Positions 26,765-35,803 of a DNA stretch of 64,000 bases are shown one piece after another. The number at the start of each line of letters is the position of its first letter. Position 1 is the first letter of the stretch. The DNA is from Xanthomonas sp. Leaf131. Lineage in GTDB: Bacteria; Pseudomonadota; Gammaproteobacteria; Xanthomonadales; Xanthomonadaceae. The stretch covers positions 218,699 to 282,698 of the forward strand of contig NZ_LMOG01000019.1 of the NCBI RefSeq assembly GCF_001423495.1. The letters run 5' to 3'. The notes under the pieces were generated by a model. That model had not been told where the DNA came from, searched no databases, and saw only the letters and a list, made by a program, of their open reading frames with translations. The translations under genes and the position numbers were made by a program.

Positions 26765-26822
26765 CTTCGCGCGTACCCTCATCCGCCCCTTCGGGGCACC
26801 TTCTCCCGAGGGGAGAAGGGAT
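26765..26822. repeat. Palindromic repeat (CTTCTCCCG family)
   Basis: GTACCCTCATCCGCCCCTTCGGGGC-type half followed by CTTCTCCC/GGGAGAAG stem. The same unit, in opposite orientation, is at 53776-53823. It fills the 343-bp gap between the two LiaI-like genes, which otherwise shows nothing. Confidence 0.7.
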
Positions 26823-26881
26823 GTTGGCGCTCTGATGACGCGCTGGGCTGATCGACTGCTCACCCCATTGCCAATTCCCGG

Positions 26882-27049
26882 CTACTTGCCCCGCCCAAAC
26901 AACATCCCCACGCCGCAAGCGACCAGCGCCGCCGGCCACCACGTGGCGATCAGCCGGCCCAGACTGACATTGGTCCAGCCAAGGTTATTGGCCAGAAACA
27001 GCAGGCCGACGAGGATCAGGATCAGCGCGGCGATGACATTGGATTTCAT
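26882..27049 (-). CDS. LiaI/LiaF-like small transmembrane protein (paralogue)
   Basis: 55 aa, easily missed by size. It opens MKSNVIAALILILVGLLFLA, continues NNLGWTNVSLGRLIATWWPA and ends GMLFGRGK. The order hydrophobic helix, NNLG, LGxLxxTWWPA, second helix is the same as in the 61-aa protein at 26353-26538, so the pair probably arose by duplication. It lies 27 bp downstream of the HIT gene on the same strand, so it may be co-transcribed with it. Confidence 0.75.
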   Translation of the reverse strand: MKSNVIAALILILVGLLFLANNLGWTNVSLGRLIATWWPAALVACGVGMLFGRGK

Positions 27050-27076
27050 GCGGAAGGGTGATTGAAAGACGGGCGC

Positions 27077-27493
27077 CTATCGTAGCCGTTGCGCCCACGC
27101 AGCGACATGTCGTTGCAGCGCATCGGGGTCGAAGCGCTGCGCGGTGCCACTACCCCAGACCGGGCCGGGCCAGGCCGCATCGCCCGGATGCCTGCCGACC
27201 AGATGCACGTGCAGCTGCCGCACGATATTGCCCAGCGCGCCGATATTGAGCTTGGTCACCTCGGGCTCGACGCGCAGCAGCTGCGAGAGCTGATTGATCT
27301 CGGCCAGCAACAGGCGCTGCTGGCCGCCCTCCAGATCGATCCATTCGCTGACATCGGCCACCCGCGGCACCAGCACGATCCACGGGAAGCGGCTGTCGTC
27401 CATCAGCCGCACCTGCGACAGCGGTCCGTCGGCGACGAATACGCTGTCTGCGGCCAGGCGCGCATCGAGCTGGAAGCCGCTGGCTGCTGACAT
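27077..27493 (-). CDS. HIT family hydrolase (variant motif)
   Basis: 138 aa of the histidine-triad superfamily, probably hydrolysing a dinucleotide or nucleotide conjugate. The core is GALGNIVRQLHVHLVGRHPGD: His95 and His97 are present but the third His of HxHxH is Val99, as in a known proteobacterial subgroup with QLHxHxIxR. FPWIVLVPR near residue 36-44 is a family mark. The reading frame stays open upstream across the dienelactone hydrolase gene, but the ATG at 27493 starts the recognisable domain. It lies 32 bp after the hydrolase gene. Confidence 0.85.
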   Translation of the reverse strand: MSAASGFQLDARLAADSVFVADGPLSQVRLMDDSRFPWIVLVPRVADVSEWIDLEGGQQRLLLAEINQLSQLLRVEPEVTKLNIGALGNIVRQLHVHLVGRHPGDAAWPGPVWGSGTAQRFDPDALQRHVAAWAQRLR

Positions 27494-27525
27494 GGTCGGT
27501 GCAGGCTGGCGCGGTGCGGTCCCGC

Positions 27526-28188
27526 TCATCCCAGATGCGCTTCGAAGAAGCCCAGGGTGCGCTCCAACGCGCGCTCGGCGCTGTCGGCGTCGTAGTGGTT
27601 GGGGTCGATGCTGCGGTTGAAGGCGTGGCCGGTCGGATACACGAAGGTTTCCATCTGCGGCAGCTTCTCGCGGTGGGCCTGGATCGCCTCGGGTGGAATG
27701 CTGGTGTCCCGCTCGCCGAAGTGGAACATCACCGGCGCCTGCGGGGTTTCGTCCAGCAACTGGGTGTTGCGGCCGCCGTAGTAACTCACCGAGGGCAGGC
27801 CCAGGCGGATTGCCGACAGCAGCGCCACCGAGCCGCCCCAGCAATAGCCCACGGTGCCGACCTTGCCGGCGCGGCCGAGCAGGGTGGCGGCGGATTTCAC
27901 CACTTCCACCGCGCGCTCCAGGCCGACTGCATTGGCCAGCGCCAGGCCGCGCTGCAGGCTTTCCTGGTCGTAGGGCAGTTGCACGTCCTTCTCTTCCAGG
28001 TCGAAGAAGGCCGGTGCCAGGACTTCGTAGCCGCGTGCGGCGTAGTCGTCGGCCACCGCGCGGATATGTTCGTTGACGCCGAAGATCTCCTGGATCACCA
28101 CCAGGCCGCCGCGCGGGCTGGAGGTCGGGGTGGCGTGCCAGGCAGCGACCTGGCCGTCGGAGGTATCGAGCGTGGTCCAGTGACCCAT
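27526..28188 (-). CDS. Dienelactone hydrolase family protein
   Basis: 220 aa alpha/beta hydrolase. The catalytic triad is Cys116 in GYCWGGS, Asp161 in FGERDTSIP and His188 in TGHAFN, with the oxyanion-side motif [14 protein letters not shown]. The Cys nucleophile separates it from Ser-type hydrolases. AGGAG lies 5 bases before the ATG at 28188. No aromatic-ring degradation genes are nearby, so its ester substrate is open. It probably shares a transcript with the HIT gene downstream. Confidence 0.9.
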   Translation of the reverse strand: MGHWTTLDTSDGQVAAWHATPTSSPRGGLVVIQEIFGVNEHIRAVADDYAARGYEVLAPAFFDLEEKDVQLPYDQESLQRGLALANAVGLERAVEVVKSAATLLGRAGKVGTVGYCWGGSVALLSAIRLGLPSVSYYGGRNTQLLDETPQAPVMFHFGERDTSIPPEAIQAHREKLPQMETFVYPTGHAFNRSIDPNHYDADSAERALERTLGFFEAHLG

Positions 28189-28433
28189 GGGAACTCCTGA
28201 TGCGGTGCGGGGGAAGGCGCGCATTATCGACCGGATCGGCGACGCCGCAGGTGAGGATTTTGCTAAGTACCGCTAGCACAGCGACATGGCTCACTGGCAG
28301 ACAGGCACGTATGCCGCTTGGTGCGGCACTTCGCGCTCGCTTCCTGCGGTTACGCGGCGCCGTTCGCAGCTGCGACTGGCTGCGCGTGGCGTGCTGCCGG
28401 CCATGCCAGGATGACCTTGTTGGCGGCGCGCGG

Positions 28434-28463
28434 TTCAGAGCGCTGCCCGCGCGCCGCTATAAT
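28434..28463 (+). promoter_or_regulatory. Candidate promoter of rimO
   Basis: Perfect -10 box TATAAT at 28458-28463 with TTCAGA 18 bp upstream as a fair -35. Transcription would begin near 28470, about 40 bases before the rimO ATG. It lies in the 323-bp divergent gap between the dienelactone hydrolase gene and rimO. Confidence 0.5.
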
Positions 28464-28511
28464 TGCTGCACTCAGGCCCCAGGCCGCTCCGTTCCCCAGG
28501 CTCCTGCTTCC

Positions 28512-29885
28512 ATGTCCCAGCTGAACCCCAAAGTCGGCTTCGTCAGCCTTGGCTGCCCGAAGGCGCTCGTCGATTCCGAACGCATCCTCACCCAGCTGCG
28601 CGTGGAGGGCTACGACATCGTGCCCAGTTACGACGCCGCCGACGTGGTGGTGGTCAACACCTGCGGCTTCATCGATTCGGCGGTGACCGAGTCGCTGGAT
28701 GCGATCGGCGAGGCGATGAACGCCAACGGCAAGGTGATCGTCACCGGCTGCCTGGGCAAGCGCCCGGAGCAGATCCGAGAGGCCTACCCGCAGGTGCTGG
28801 CGGTGTCAGGCCCGCAGGACTACCAGAGCGTGATGGAGGCGGTGCACGCCGCGTTGCCGCCGCGCCACGACCCGTTCGTGGATCTGGTACCCGACTACGG
28901 CATCAAGCTGACGCCGCGCCATTACGCCTACTTGAAGATTTCCGAGGGCTGCAATCACCGTTGCAGCTTCTGCATCATTCCCTCCATGCGCGGCGATCTG
29001 GCCTCGCGCCCGGTGGATGACGTGCTGCGCGAAGCCGAGCGGCTGGTGCGCGGCGGGGTCAAAGAGTTGCTGGTGGTCTCGCAGGACACCTCGGCCTATG
29101 GCGTAGATCTGAAGTATGCCGAGCGCCCGTGGCGCGACCGCATGTACCAGACCCGCATGAAGGCGCTATGCGAGGGTTTGTCGGAGCTGGGCGTGTGGAC
29201 GCGCCTGCATTACGTGTATCCGTACCCGCATGTGGACGATGTGATCCCGCTGATGGCCGAAGGCAAGCTGCTGCCGTATCTGGACATCCCGTTCCAGCAC
29301 GCCAGCCCACGCATCCTCAAGCTGATGAAGCGGCCAGGTGCAGTCGAGAAGACGCTGGAGCGCGTGCAGCGCTGGAAGGCGATGTGCCCGGAGATCACGG
29401 TGCGCTCCACCTTCATCGTCGGTTTTCCCGGCGAGACCGACGCCGAGTTCGAATCCCTGCTGGATTTCCTGGATCAGGCCCAGCTCGATCGCGTCGGCGC
29501 GTTCGCCTACTCGCCGGTGGAAGGCGCCAGCGCCAATGCGCTGCCGGATCCGGTGCCGGAAGAACTCAAGCAGGAGCGTCTGGCGCGCTTCATGGCCAGG
29601 CAGGCGGAGATTTCCGCCGCGCGCTTGGAATCCAAGATCGGCAGCGTGCAGCAATGCCTGGTCGACCTGATCGAAGACGATATCGCGGTGGCACGCTCGC
29701 GCGCGGACGCACCGGAAATCGATGGCCTGGTGCATATCCAGAACGGCGGCGAGCTCGGGTTGAAGGTTGGCGATCTGGTCAATGTGGAAATCACCGACAG
29801 CGATGAGCACGATCTGTTCGGCGATGCATTGCCGGCCAATACCCCGATCCAGCAAGGGCGCTCGTTGAATCTGCAGATGGTGTAA
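28512..29885 (+). CDS. rimO: Ribosomal protein S12 methylthiotransferase RimO
   Basis: 457 aa radical-SAM enzyme that methylthiolates an Asp of ribosomal protein S12. Three Cys for the N-terminal cluster are Cys15 ([15 protein letters not shown]), Cys51 (VNTCGFID) and Cys80 (VTGCLGK). The radical-SAM triad is Cys147, Cys151, Cys154 in [18 protein letters not shown] domain closes the protein. The opening [12 protein letters not shown] distinguishes RimO from the tRNA enzyme MiaB. The ATG at 28512 starts the conserved domain; frames open to 28200 are not supported. Confidence 0.95.
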   Translation: MSQLNPKVGFVSLGCPKALVDSERILTQLRVEGYDIVPSYDAADVVVVNTCGFIDSAVTESLDAIGEAMNANGKVIVTGCLGKRPEQIREAYPQVLAVSGPQDYQSVMEAVHAALPPRHDPFVDLVPDYGIKLTPRHYAYLKISEGCNHRCSFCIIPSMRGDLASRPVDDVLREAERLVRGGVKELLVVSQDTSAYGVDLKYAERPWRDRMYQTRMKALCEGLSELGVWTRLHYVYPYPHVDDVIPLMAEGKLLPYLDIPFQHASPRILKLMKRPGAVEKTLERVQRWKAMCPEITVRSTFIVGFPGETDAEFESLLDFLDQAQLDRVGAFAYSPVEGASANALPDPVPEELKQERLARFMARQAEISAARLESKIGSVQQCLVDLIEDDIAVARSRADAPEIDGLVHIQNGGELGLKVGDLVNVEITDSDEHDLFGDALPANTPIQQGRSLNLQMV

Positions 29886-29913
29886 CCGGCCACGTGTCGG
29901 GACACCGCGTTCC

Positions 29914-29981
29914 GTAGGAGCGCACTTGTGCGCGAGGAGGCGTTATCGATAGCGCCCCATCGCGCACACGTGCGCTCCTAC
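29914..29981. repeat. REP-like palindrome (GTAGGAGCG family)
   Basis: Arms GTAGGAGCGCAC.. and ..GTGCGCTCCTAC face each other with an imperfect middle. It sits between the convergent genes rimO and greB, where it may protect or end both transcripts. Confidence 0.8.
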
Positions 29982-30006
29982 ACGTGAGCAGATTGCGATC
30001 GCGTGC

Positions 30007-30513
30007 CTATTGCTTGGCGTAATCCACCGACACCACCACGAAGGTGTGCTTGCCTGAAGGTAGCTGCGCTTCGAATTCGTCGTCCACGCGTTTTTTCAGC
30101 AAGGCGCGCGCCAGTGGCGAGTCGATGCTGATCCAGCCGCGTCCGGCGTCGGTTTCGTCCGGGCCGACGATGCGGTAGTGCAGCAGGTCGCCGCTGTCGG
30201 CGTCTTCCAGTTCCACCTGGGCGCCGAAGAACACCGCGCGTGGATCGGTCGGCGCGGTATCTACCACGCGCAGCGCTTCCAGCCGTTTGCTCAGATAACG
30301 TACACGGCGGTCGATCTCGCCGAGCTGCTTCTTGCGATAGGTGTATTCGGCATTCTCCGAGCGGTCGCCTTCTGCAGCGGCGGCGGCCAGCGCGCGCACC
30401 ACCTCTGGCCGACGCACGCGCCACAGATCTTCCAGCTCGGCCTTGAGCCGGGCATGGCCTTCGGGCGTGATCAGCGCAGTGCTTTTTTCGGCAGGCGGGC
30501 GCCAGCGGCTCAT
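30007..30513 (-). CDS. greB: Transcription elongation factor GreB
   Basis: 168 aa; rescues backtracked RNA polymerase by stimulating transcript cleavage. The N-terminal coiled coil has [20 protein letters not shown] with the acidic tip region, and the C-terminal FKBP-like domain has [36 protein letters not shown] is characteristic of GreB rather than GreA. Start at 30513 gives the usual length. The frame is open further back to 30696 but adds unrelated residues. Confidence 0.93.
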   Translation of the reverse strand: MSRWRPPAEKSTALITPEGHARLKAELEDLWRVRRPEVVRALAAAAAEGDRSENAEYTYRKKQLGEIDRRVRYLSKRLEALRVVDTAPTDPRAVFFGAQVELEDADSGDLLHYRIVGPDETDAGRGWISIDSPLARALLKKRVDDEFEAQLPSGKHTFVVVSVDYAKQ

Positions 30514-30619
30514 GGGCGGTGTGTCGGACGGCGGGGACGCGATGCTAGCGCGCATGACCTGCTTGCGCATCTGCCGCCGCACAGCGAAGCTTTGCGCTTT
30601 CTCGGACACGGATGTCGTC

Positions 30620-32086
30620 ATGTTGCTCATGCCGCTGCACAAACCCTGGTCGCGCCAGAACATGCCCTGGGTGACGCTGCTGCTGGTGCTGATCAATGTG
30701 GTGATCTACCTGGGCTATCAGCGCAAGGACGACGCGCTGGTCGAAAATGCGGTGCGCTATTACGTCGAATCCGGGCTGGGGGCATTGGAGGCGCAGGCCC
30801 ATGCGCGCTATCTGGAGCAAACCGGCGACGCCAAGCTGCGCGCCGCGCGCAAAGCCCAATTGGACACCGTGCCCACACGCCAACGCATTGCGTATCTGGC
30901 GCATTTGACGATGAACGATGTGGCCTTCGCACAGACGTTGCGTGGCGGTGCGTTGTTCAAGGAGGAGGAGCGTTTGCGCGAATGGCGTACGCTGCGCGCG
31001 CCTTACGACGCACGTCTGTCCAAGGTGTTCACGCTGCGCCATCTGCAGCGTAGCTCGGAGTGGTCGCCCGCGCGGATGCTGACGGCCACGTTCCTGCATG
31101 GCAGTTTCGATCATCTGCTGGGCAACATGCTGTTTCTGCTGGCGCTGGGTACCCTGCTGGAAGGGGCGATCGGCAGCGGCTGGTTTCTGCTGCTGTATCT
31201 GCTCGGCGGGTTCGGCGCCAGCGCGGCCAGCCTGTGGTGGCGCTGGGGCGAGCCGGGCGGCGGGCTGGGCGCATCGGGTGCGATCGCGGCATTGATGGGT
31301 GCGTTTTGCGTAGTCTGGGGGCGGCGCAAGGTGCGCTTCTTCTACTGGTTTTTTGTGGTCTTCAACTACGTGCGTGGCCCGGCGATTCTGCTGCTGCCGC
31401 TGTGGTTGGGCTGGGAGCTGTATAGCCTGTTGTCAAGCGACAATGCTGCGGTCGCCTTCGAAGCGCATGCCGGCGGCTTGGTCAGTGGCGCGCTGCTCGG
31501 TGCCTTGTTGGTGCTGTTGCGGCGCACCCGCCCGGCCTTCATGGAAGAGGGCGATGCCGTGTTGGTGGACGACCGCTGGGAGCGCGCGCAGCGGCACCTG
31601 GGGCGCATGGAAAATGTCGAGGCCGAACGCTTACTGGCCGAGTTGGCCGACGAGCAGCCGCACAATCTGGAGGTGGCACTGGCGCGTTATCGCACCGCGC
31701 GCAATGCGGGCCGTCGCCAGGACAGCCTGCGGCATGCGCAGACGCTCTTACAGCTGCACACGCATCACGCCGAACAGGCGCGCATCCAGGTGGCGGTCGC
31801 TGCCGAATTGAGCAAGGCCGGGATCGACTACGCGTTATCGGTGCGCATGACCTTGATCGGTGCGTGCATGCGCAATGGGCTGCTGGCCGACGCCGAGCGC
31901 CTGTTGAAAGAAGGCGAGCTCAGCGCGTCGCGCGCGGAGTTGGCGCAGCATTGGTTCGTGCTGGCGTTGCGGCATGGCGAGTTGCAGGACGGGGCGCAGC
32001 GCACGCGCGTGTTGCGTCAGCTGTTGGAGCAGTTTCCCGAGCAGGGCCAGGCCAACAAGGCGCGCTTTCTGCTCGACAATGGGTGA
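30620..32086 (+). CDS. Rhomboid family protease with long insertion and helical C-terminal region
   Basis: 488 aa. After TM1 (about 17-34) a soluble loop of about 115 residues separates it from the core. The core has [13 protein letters not shown] (159-170), Ser219 in [10 protein letters not shown] and His283 in [10 protein letters not shown]. The last 185 residues are soluble and helical, with repeats reminiscent of TPR units ([33 protein letters not shown]). It is twice as long as the rhomboid at 10733. The C-terminal part may bind substrates or partners. It is divergent from greB with about 106 bp between starts. Confidence 0.85.
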   Translation: MLLMPLHKPWSRQNMPWVTLLLVLINVVIYLGYQRKDDALVENAVRYYVESGLGALEAQAHARYLEQTGDAKLRAARKAQLDTVPTRQRIAYLAHLTMNDVAFAQTLRGGALFKEEERLREWRTLRAPYDARLSKVFTLRHLQRSSEWSPARMLTATFLHGSFDHLLGNMLFLLALGTLLEGAIGSGWFLLLYLLGGFGASAASLWWRWGEPGGGLGASGAIAALMGAFCVVWGRRKVRFFYWFFVVFNYVRGPAILLLPLWLGWELYSLLSSDNAAVAFEAHAGGLVSGALLGALLVLLRRTRPAFMEEGDAVLVDDRWERAQRHLGRMENVEAERLLAELADEQPHNLEVALARYRTARNAGRRQDSLRHAQTLLQLHTHHAEQARIQVAVAAELSKAGIDYALSVRMTLIGACMRNGLLADAERLLKEGELSASRAELAQHWFVLALRHGELQDGAQRTRVLRQLLEQFPEQGQANKARFLLDNG

Positions 32087-32144
32087 GCCGGTTTAGCTTG
32101 CTGGCTTGCTGTGACAAACAGGCCATCAATCGTCTATCGATTAC

Positions 32145-32590
32145 AGAGCGGCTGATCTGTGGTTTGGCTGGAGGGCCCTTGCCCGCCCACCATCGCGGGA
32201 CACGCCGCAAGTACGTCCTTGTAGGCTCTTACGCGGCATCCATGCCGCGTAAGGTCCCGCGACGGTGGGTGGTCGGTGTGCATGGCTTTCAACAAAGCAG
32301 TCCGCAAACGCTCTGATGCGATGTCCTCTCCGCGCCTTCGACTAACTGAGCTTTCGACTGCATCTAAATGAAGATACGACTCAAAATTTTGGTTGTCTTG
32401 GAGCAGTTGGATTGCGGATAGATCATTTGTAGAGCGGCTGATCTGTGGTTTGGCTGCAGGGCCCTTGCCCGCCCACCATCGTGGGACACGCCGCAAGTAC
32501 GTCCTTGTAGGCTCTTACGCGGCATCCATGCCGCGTAAGGTCCCGCGACGGTGGGCGGGCAAGGACCAGTAAAATGGTCGGTGTGCATGG
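32145..32590. repeat. Two direct copies of a MITE-like palindromic element
   Basis: Copy A (32145-32285) and copy B (32431-32590) are almost identical over 141 bases. Copy A lacks 19 bases near its right end. Copy B has imperfect terminal inverted repeats (GCCCTTGCCCGCCCACC at 32461, its complement ending near 32565) and an internal perfect palindrome (CTTACGCGGCAT/ATGCCGCGTAAG). No transposase is present. The 32087-32666 gap has no supported gene. Confidence 0.8.
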
Positions 32591-32666
32591 TCACGGGCAG
32601 TGCATACCGCGCGACTGTCCAATGGCGGAAGATCTGATTAGCTCCGTCAAAAAGTTTTCCAGCCAT

Positions 32667-33941
32667 TCAAGCCGGTTGAATCGCCACCGCTTTCAGCGCA
32701 GCTTCCAGCTTAGCGCGTTGTGCCTCGTTTTCGCACTGATCAAGCGCGTTTTGCAGCACTGCACGCGCTTGATCATCGCGGCCGAAACGTTCGGCCAGCA
32801 GCAGGCCGGCGTCGAGCGACCACGTTGGCAGCATCGCGTCGCGCGGCCATGCACCGATGGCTGCGAGCAGGCCGTCGGTCGCCAGTTGAAATTGCCCGGC
32901 CATCTTGGCGCGCTCGGCCAGCAGGGTGGCTTGCTCAGGCGTCAGCGGTGTAAATGCGGGATTGCTGTCCAATGCTTCGCGCTGCAAGGCGAGTGCGCGG
33001 CGTTCCTGCTTTTCCTGCAACAGGCGATTGATGTAGTGACGCGTGTGTTCGTGCAGTTCGTCGTTGCGATGATGTTGACGCAGCAGGCGCTGATAGAGCT
33101 CATGCACGGCCAGGCTCACTGCACGCGCGCGTACCGCACCGCGCAAGGCCTGAAAGGCTTCCTCGGAATGGCCATCGCGCAGGTACTGCTCCGCTTCGTC
33201 GAGCAGGCGTTGATCCGGATCTTCGCGCTCGACTGCCCCGCCACTGCTGGGCACATAGCCGAGTTCTTCGTGATACTGGTACACCAGATAACCCATCAGA
33301 TGGAAGCTGGCGAACAGGCTCCAGATGGAGGCGATCACCACAGTCGCCTCGCGCACGAGGGGTGGTAGATATTTCACCGCAATGAACACCGCTGCCGTGC
33401 CGCTGCCCTGGATGACATACAGCAGGCCGTAGGCGGCCAGATACGGCCAGCCGATGCGCAGTGCCATGTCGATCGACACTGCCGGATTGAGCGCACGGCG
33501 CAGGCTGCCGTCGATGGCCAGCGCAATCATCATGCCGGGCAGCAACAGCTGCACTACAAGATAGGCGACGGTCAAACCGGGCTTGCCGGCCAGCACGCCG
33601 GCGGCACCAATGACGATGCCCAGTGCAAGCGCCAGCAGGATCAATCTCAGTACAGCGCTATCGAACGTGTTGTAACCGAGTCGCGGTGCGTCGGCCTGCC
33701 CATCGGCGCTATGGCGCAGGATGTCGAAGGCATAGGTGTAGGTCGCCATGCCCAGCACGCCGGCGATCAATAACTTGAGGATGCCCGGCAGTATCAGTAG
33801 CGCGCTGCACAGGGTCAGCGCAATCAGCGCGTACAGCGCAGAGCCGCGCAGCGGATAGGTGGCGATGGCGGGAATGCGGGTCCAGAACGGAGCCGGTGCA
33901 GCCTGCGCCGCAACCTTGCGTGCGCGAAAACGGTCTTCCAT
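32667..33941 (-). CDS. Uncharacterised membrane protein with helical-repeat C-terminal region
   Basis: 424 aa from the ATG at 33941, which has GGGGAG 6 bases upstream. The N-terminal half has about six hydrophobic segments (for example ALYALIALTLCSALLILPGI and LILLALALGIVIGAAGVLAG). The C-terminal 190 residues are soluble, charged and helical, with TPR-like spacing (LLDEAEQYLRDGHSEEAFQA; LATDGLLAAIGAWPRDAM). I do not recognise a catalytic motif. It shares the membrane-plus-helical-repeat plan with the rhomboid encoded across the MITE-like elements but is not a rhomboid. Confidence 0.75.
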   Translation of the reverse strand: MEDRFRARKVAAQAAPAPFWTRIPAIATYPLRGSALYALIALTLCSALLILPGILKLLIAGVLGMATYTYAFDILRHSADGQADAPRLGYNTFDSAVLRLILLALALGIVIGAAGVLAGKPGLTVAYLVVQLLLPGMMIALAIDGSLRRALNPAVSIDMALRIGWPYLAAYGLLYVIQGSGTAAVFIAVKYLPPLVREATVVIASIWSLFASFHLMGYLVYQYHEELGYVPSSGGAVEREDPDQRLLDEAEQYLRDGHSEEAFQALRGAVRARAVSLAVHELYQRLLRQHHRNDELHEHTRHYINRLLQEKQERRALALQREALDSNPAFTPLTPEQATLLAERAKMAGQFQLATDGLLAAIGAWPRDAMLPTWSLDAGLLLAERFGRDDQARAVLQNALDQCENEAQRAKLEAALKAVAIQPA

Positions 33942-34559
33942 GACGCTCCCCAAGCGTGTGATGTGAAGGGATTGTGCGGCGGCGCGCGCCGCCGTGCAAT
34001 CGGGATGTAACGGCGCCTGTTTGTTGAGCCCGGTGATACATAGCAGCGGGTGGGGGCTTTGCACGTCGCCGCAGGTTGAACAACACGAACTGCCCAAGGT
34101 CGGCGCCGGTATCGACGGTTCAGTGGTTCGCGCGCTGTCGAAGAAAGTGCGTCTGGCTGAGGAGCACGTAGTGGCAATGGGATCTTCTGCAAAGCGATGC
34201 CGGCGTTGCTAATGGAGACGTGGTCGCGACACATTTCCGATCACCCGAACGTTGCCGAATTAGCGGTCGTGCGGTTCGTCATCCTGATGTCCCATGCGCT
34301 TTTGCGCTTCAGTCGACCGTGCAGCGTCGCGGTCTCAATGACCAGCAGCGTGGAAGTCATTGGCGTAGTACGTACTGATCGCAATGAACGCCTACACATA
34401 TCGATATGCGACACGTGCAGTGTTTTAGCCTGCAACGTAATGCTCCGAATCTTGGTGGTCGGTAGACTATCCACCCGCCGCAGTCATTGCGGTCCGTTCG
34501 AGCGGCCAGGCGCGCCACGTGCAGGGCATTGCCGTCGCTCGCATCACAAGGAGTGTCGC
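33942..34559. other. Intergenic region, about 620 bp, no gene seen
   Basis: It separates the divergent membrane-protein gene and nudK. Frames on either strand are short or lack codon bias. Base composition from about 34200 to 34470 looks lower in GC than the flanks. Promoters of both neighbours must lie here, but I see no strong boxes. Confidence 0.55.
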
Positions 34560-35159
34560 TTGAACCCATCTGCTACCGGCAACCCGCAGGTCCGTATTCG
34601 CAGCATCGATGTGCTGTCGGACAATTGGTATGTGCTGCGCAAGGTCACGTTCGATTTTCAGCGCAAGGACGGCCGTTGGCAGACCTTGTCGCGCGAGGCC
34701 TACGATCGCGGCAATGGCGCCACCATCCTGCTGTATAGCCGCGCCAAACAGACGGTGATGCTGACCCGCCAATTCCGCTTGCCCACGCTGCTCAACGGTC
34801 ATGCGGACGGCATGTTGATCGAAGCCTGCGCCGGCCTGCTGGATATGGACGATCCGCAGACCTGCATTCGCAAGGAAACCGAAGAGGAAACCGGCTACCG
34901 TATCGACAATGTGCGCAAGGTGTTCGAAGCGTTCATGAGTCCGGGCTCGGTGACCGAGCGTCTTTACTTTTTCGTCGGCGAATACTTCGATGGCGACAAG
35001 GTCAGCGAGGGCGGTGGACTCGAAGAAGACGGCGAAGAGATCGAGGTGCTGGAACTGTCGCTGGATACAGCGCTGGCGATGATCGGCTCAGGCGAGATCG
35101 CCGACGCCAAGACCATTATGTTGTTGCAATACGCCAAGTTGCATGCAGTATTGGGGTAG
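34560..35159 (+). CDS. nudK: GDP-mannose pyrophosphatase NudK-like Nudix hydrolase
   Basis: 199 aa Nudix enzyme expected to split GDP-mannose. It follows E. coli NudK along its length: VLSDNWYVLRKVTFDFQRKD, REAYDRGNGATILLYS, the Nudix core RKETEEETGY and AGLLD before it, and MSPGSVTERLYFFVGEYFD. The start is a TTG at 34560, chosen because AAGGAG sits 7 bases upstream and the homology starts right after; no ATG gives a sensible protein. GDP-mannose is the precursor of xanthan mannose units, so the enzyme could influence that pool (inference). Confidence 0.88.
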   Translation: MNPSATGNPQVRIRSIDVLSDNWYVLRKVTFDFQRKDGRWQTLSREAYDRGNGATILLYSRAKQTVMLTRQFRLPTLLNGHADGMLIEACAGLLDMDDPQTCIRKETEEETGYRIDNVRKVFEAFMSPGSVTERLYFFVGEYFDGDKVSEGGGLEEDGEEIEVLELSLDTALAMIGSGEIADAKTIMLLQYAKLHAVLG

Positions 35160-35221
35160 CACATTGCGATCTGGCCGTAGCGGCTCGGAATCGTATGCCA
35201 AAGATCGAGGGCGGTTGCACC

Positions 35222-35773
35222 TCAACGCACGCGTTTGAGGATTTTGTCTCGGTATTCGGATGCTCCGCCGCTCTGACAGTTGCCGCCATCCTGGGACAAG
35301 AGTCCAGCGACACCGAGCTTGGGGCTATCGGTTTCATCAATCCGGAAGCCGTAGAGCGGAGAGGGATAGGAAAAGCGTGGGTCTGGCTCTGCTTCCAAGA
35401 TCAAGCAGCTGCCCGCGATCTCATCCACCCACCACGTACTACGCAATGTCACTGTCCGTCTGTGATGATTCGGGTCTTGTCCCGAAAGACAGGTGTACTT
35501 CAACGTGTAGCGATGACTTTTCTGATCCCCGACGGCGGCTTCCAGCCATAATTCAGCGCGTGCGCTTGCGCACTCGGTGCGTTCGACCTCTATCTGTAAG
35601 AGGCCTGAGTAATAGCCTGCAAGAAGATGCTGGCTGCGTAAGGGCCACTTGATCGGGCCATAGCCAGGATCGTGGTAATCATAGTTGGGGTTACGTGCTT
35701 TTTCCTGTGCTCCGCAAGCTGTAGCTACAACAAGCAGTGCGAGCCCACCAAGCTGTATCCATGTCTTGCGCAT
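35222..35773 (-). CDS. Putative lipoprotein of unknown function
   Basis: 183 aa. MRKTWIQLGGLALLVVATAC is a lipoprotein signal with lipid Cys20 (lipobox ATAC). The mature part has YDYHDPGYGPIKWPLRSQHL and three or more further Cys but no motif I know. Base composition is visibly less GC-rich than in the neighbours, which suggests acquired or fast-changing DNA. It lies 31 bp upstream of the HerA-like gene stop on the same strand, with convergent nudK on the other side. Confidence 0.65.
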   Translation of the reverse strand: MRKTWIQLGGLALLVVATACGAQEKARNPNYDYHDPGYGPIKWPLRSQHLLAGYYSGLLQIEVERTECASARAELWLEAAVGDQKSHRYTLKYTCLSGQDPNHHRRTVTLRSTWWVDEIAGSCLILEAEPDPRFSYPSPLYGFRIDETDSPKLGVAGLLSQDGGNCQSGGASEYRDKILKRVR

Positions 35774-35803
35774 AGCGTTCGTCCCTGTGGTTATTCGTTT
35801 TAC

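Noticed and set aside
27481..27493. Loss of the third His of the HIT motif as a sign of inactivation
   Set aside because: A proteobacterial HIT subgroup with QLHxHxIxR lacks this His as a normal feature; the nucleophile His97 is present.
27077..28294. A single 405-codon frame spanning the HIT and dienelactone hydrolase genes, suggesting a fusion
   Set aside because: Only the HIT part is in this frame; the hydrolase is read in another frame with its own ribosome site and start.
32134..32666. Overlapping minus-strand frames with repeated MRRVPRWWAGKG peptides
   Set aside because: The repeated peptides are translations of the duplicated MITE-like element, not a protein family.
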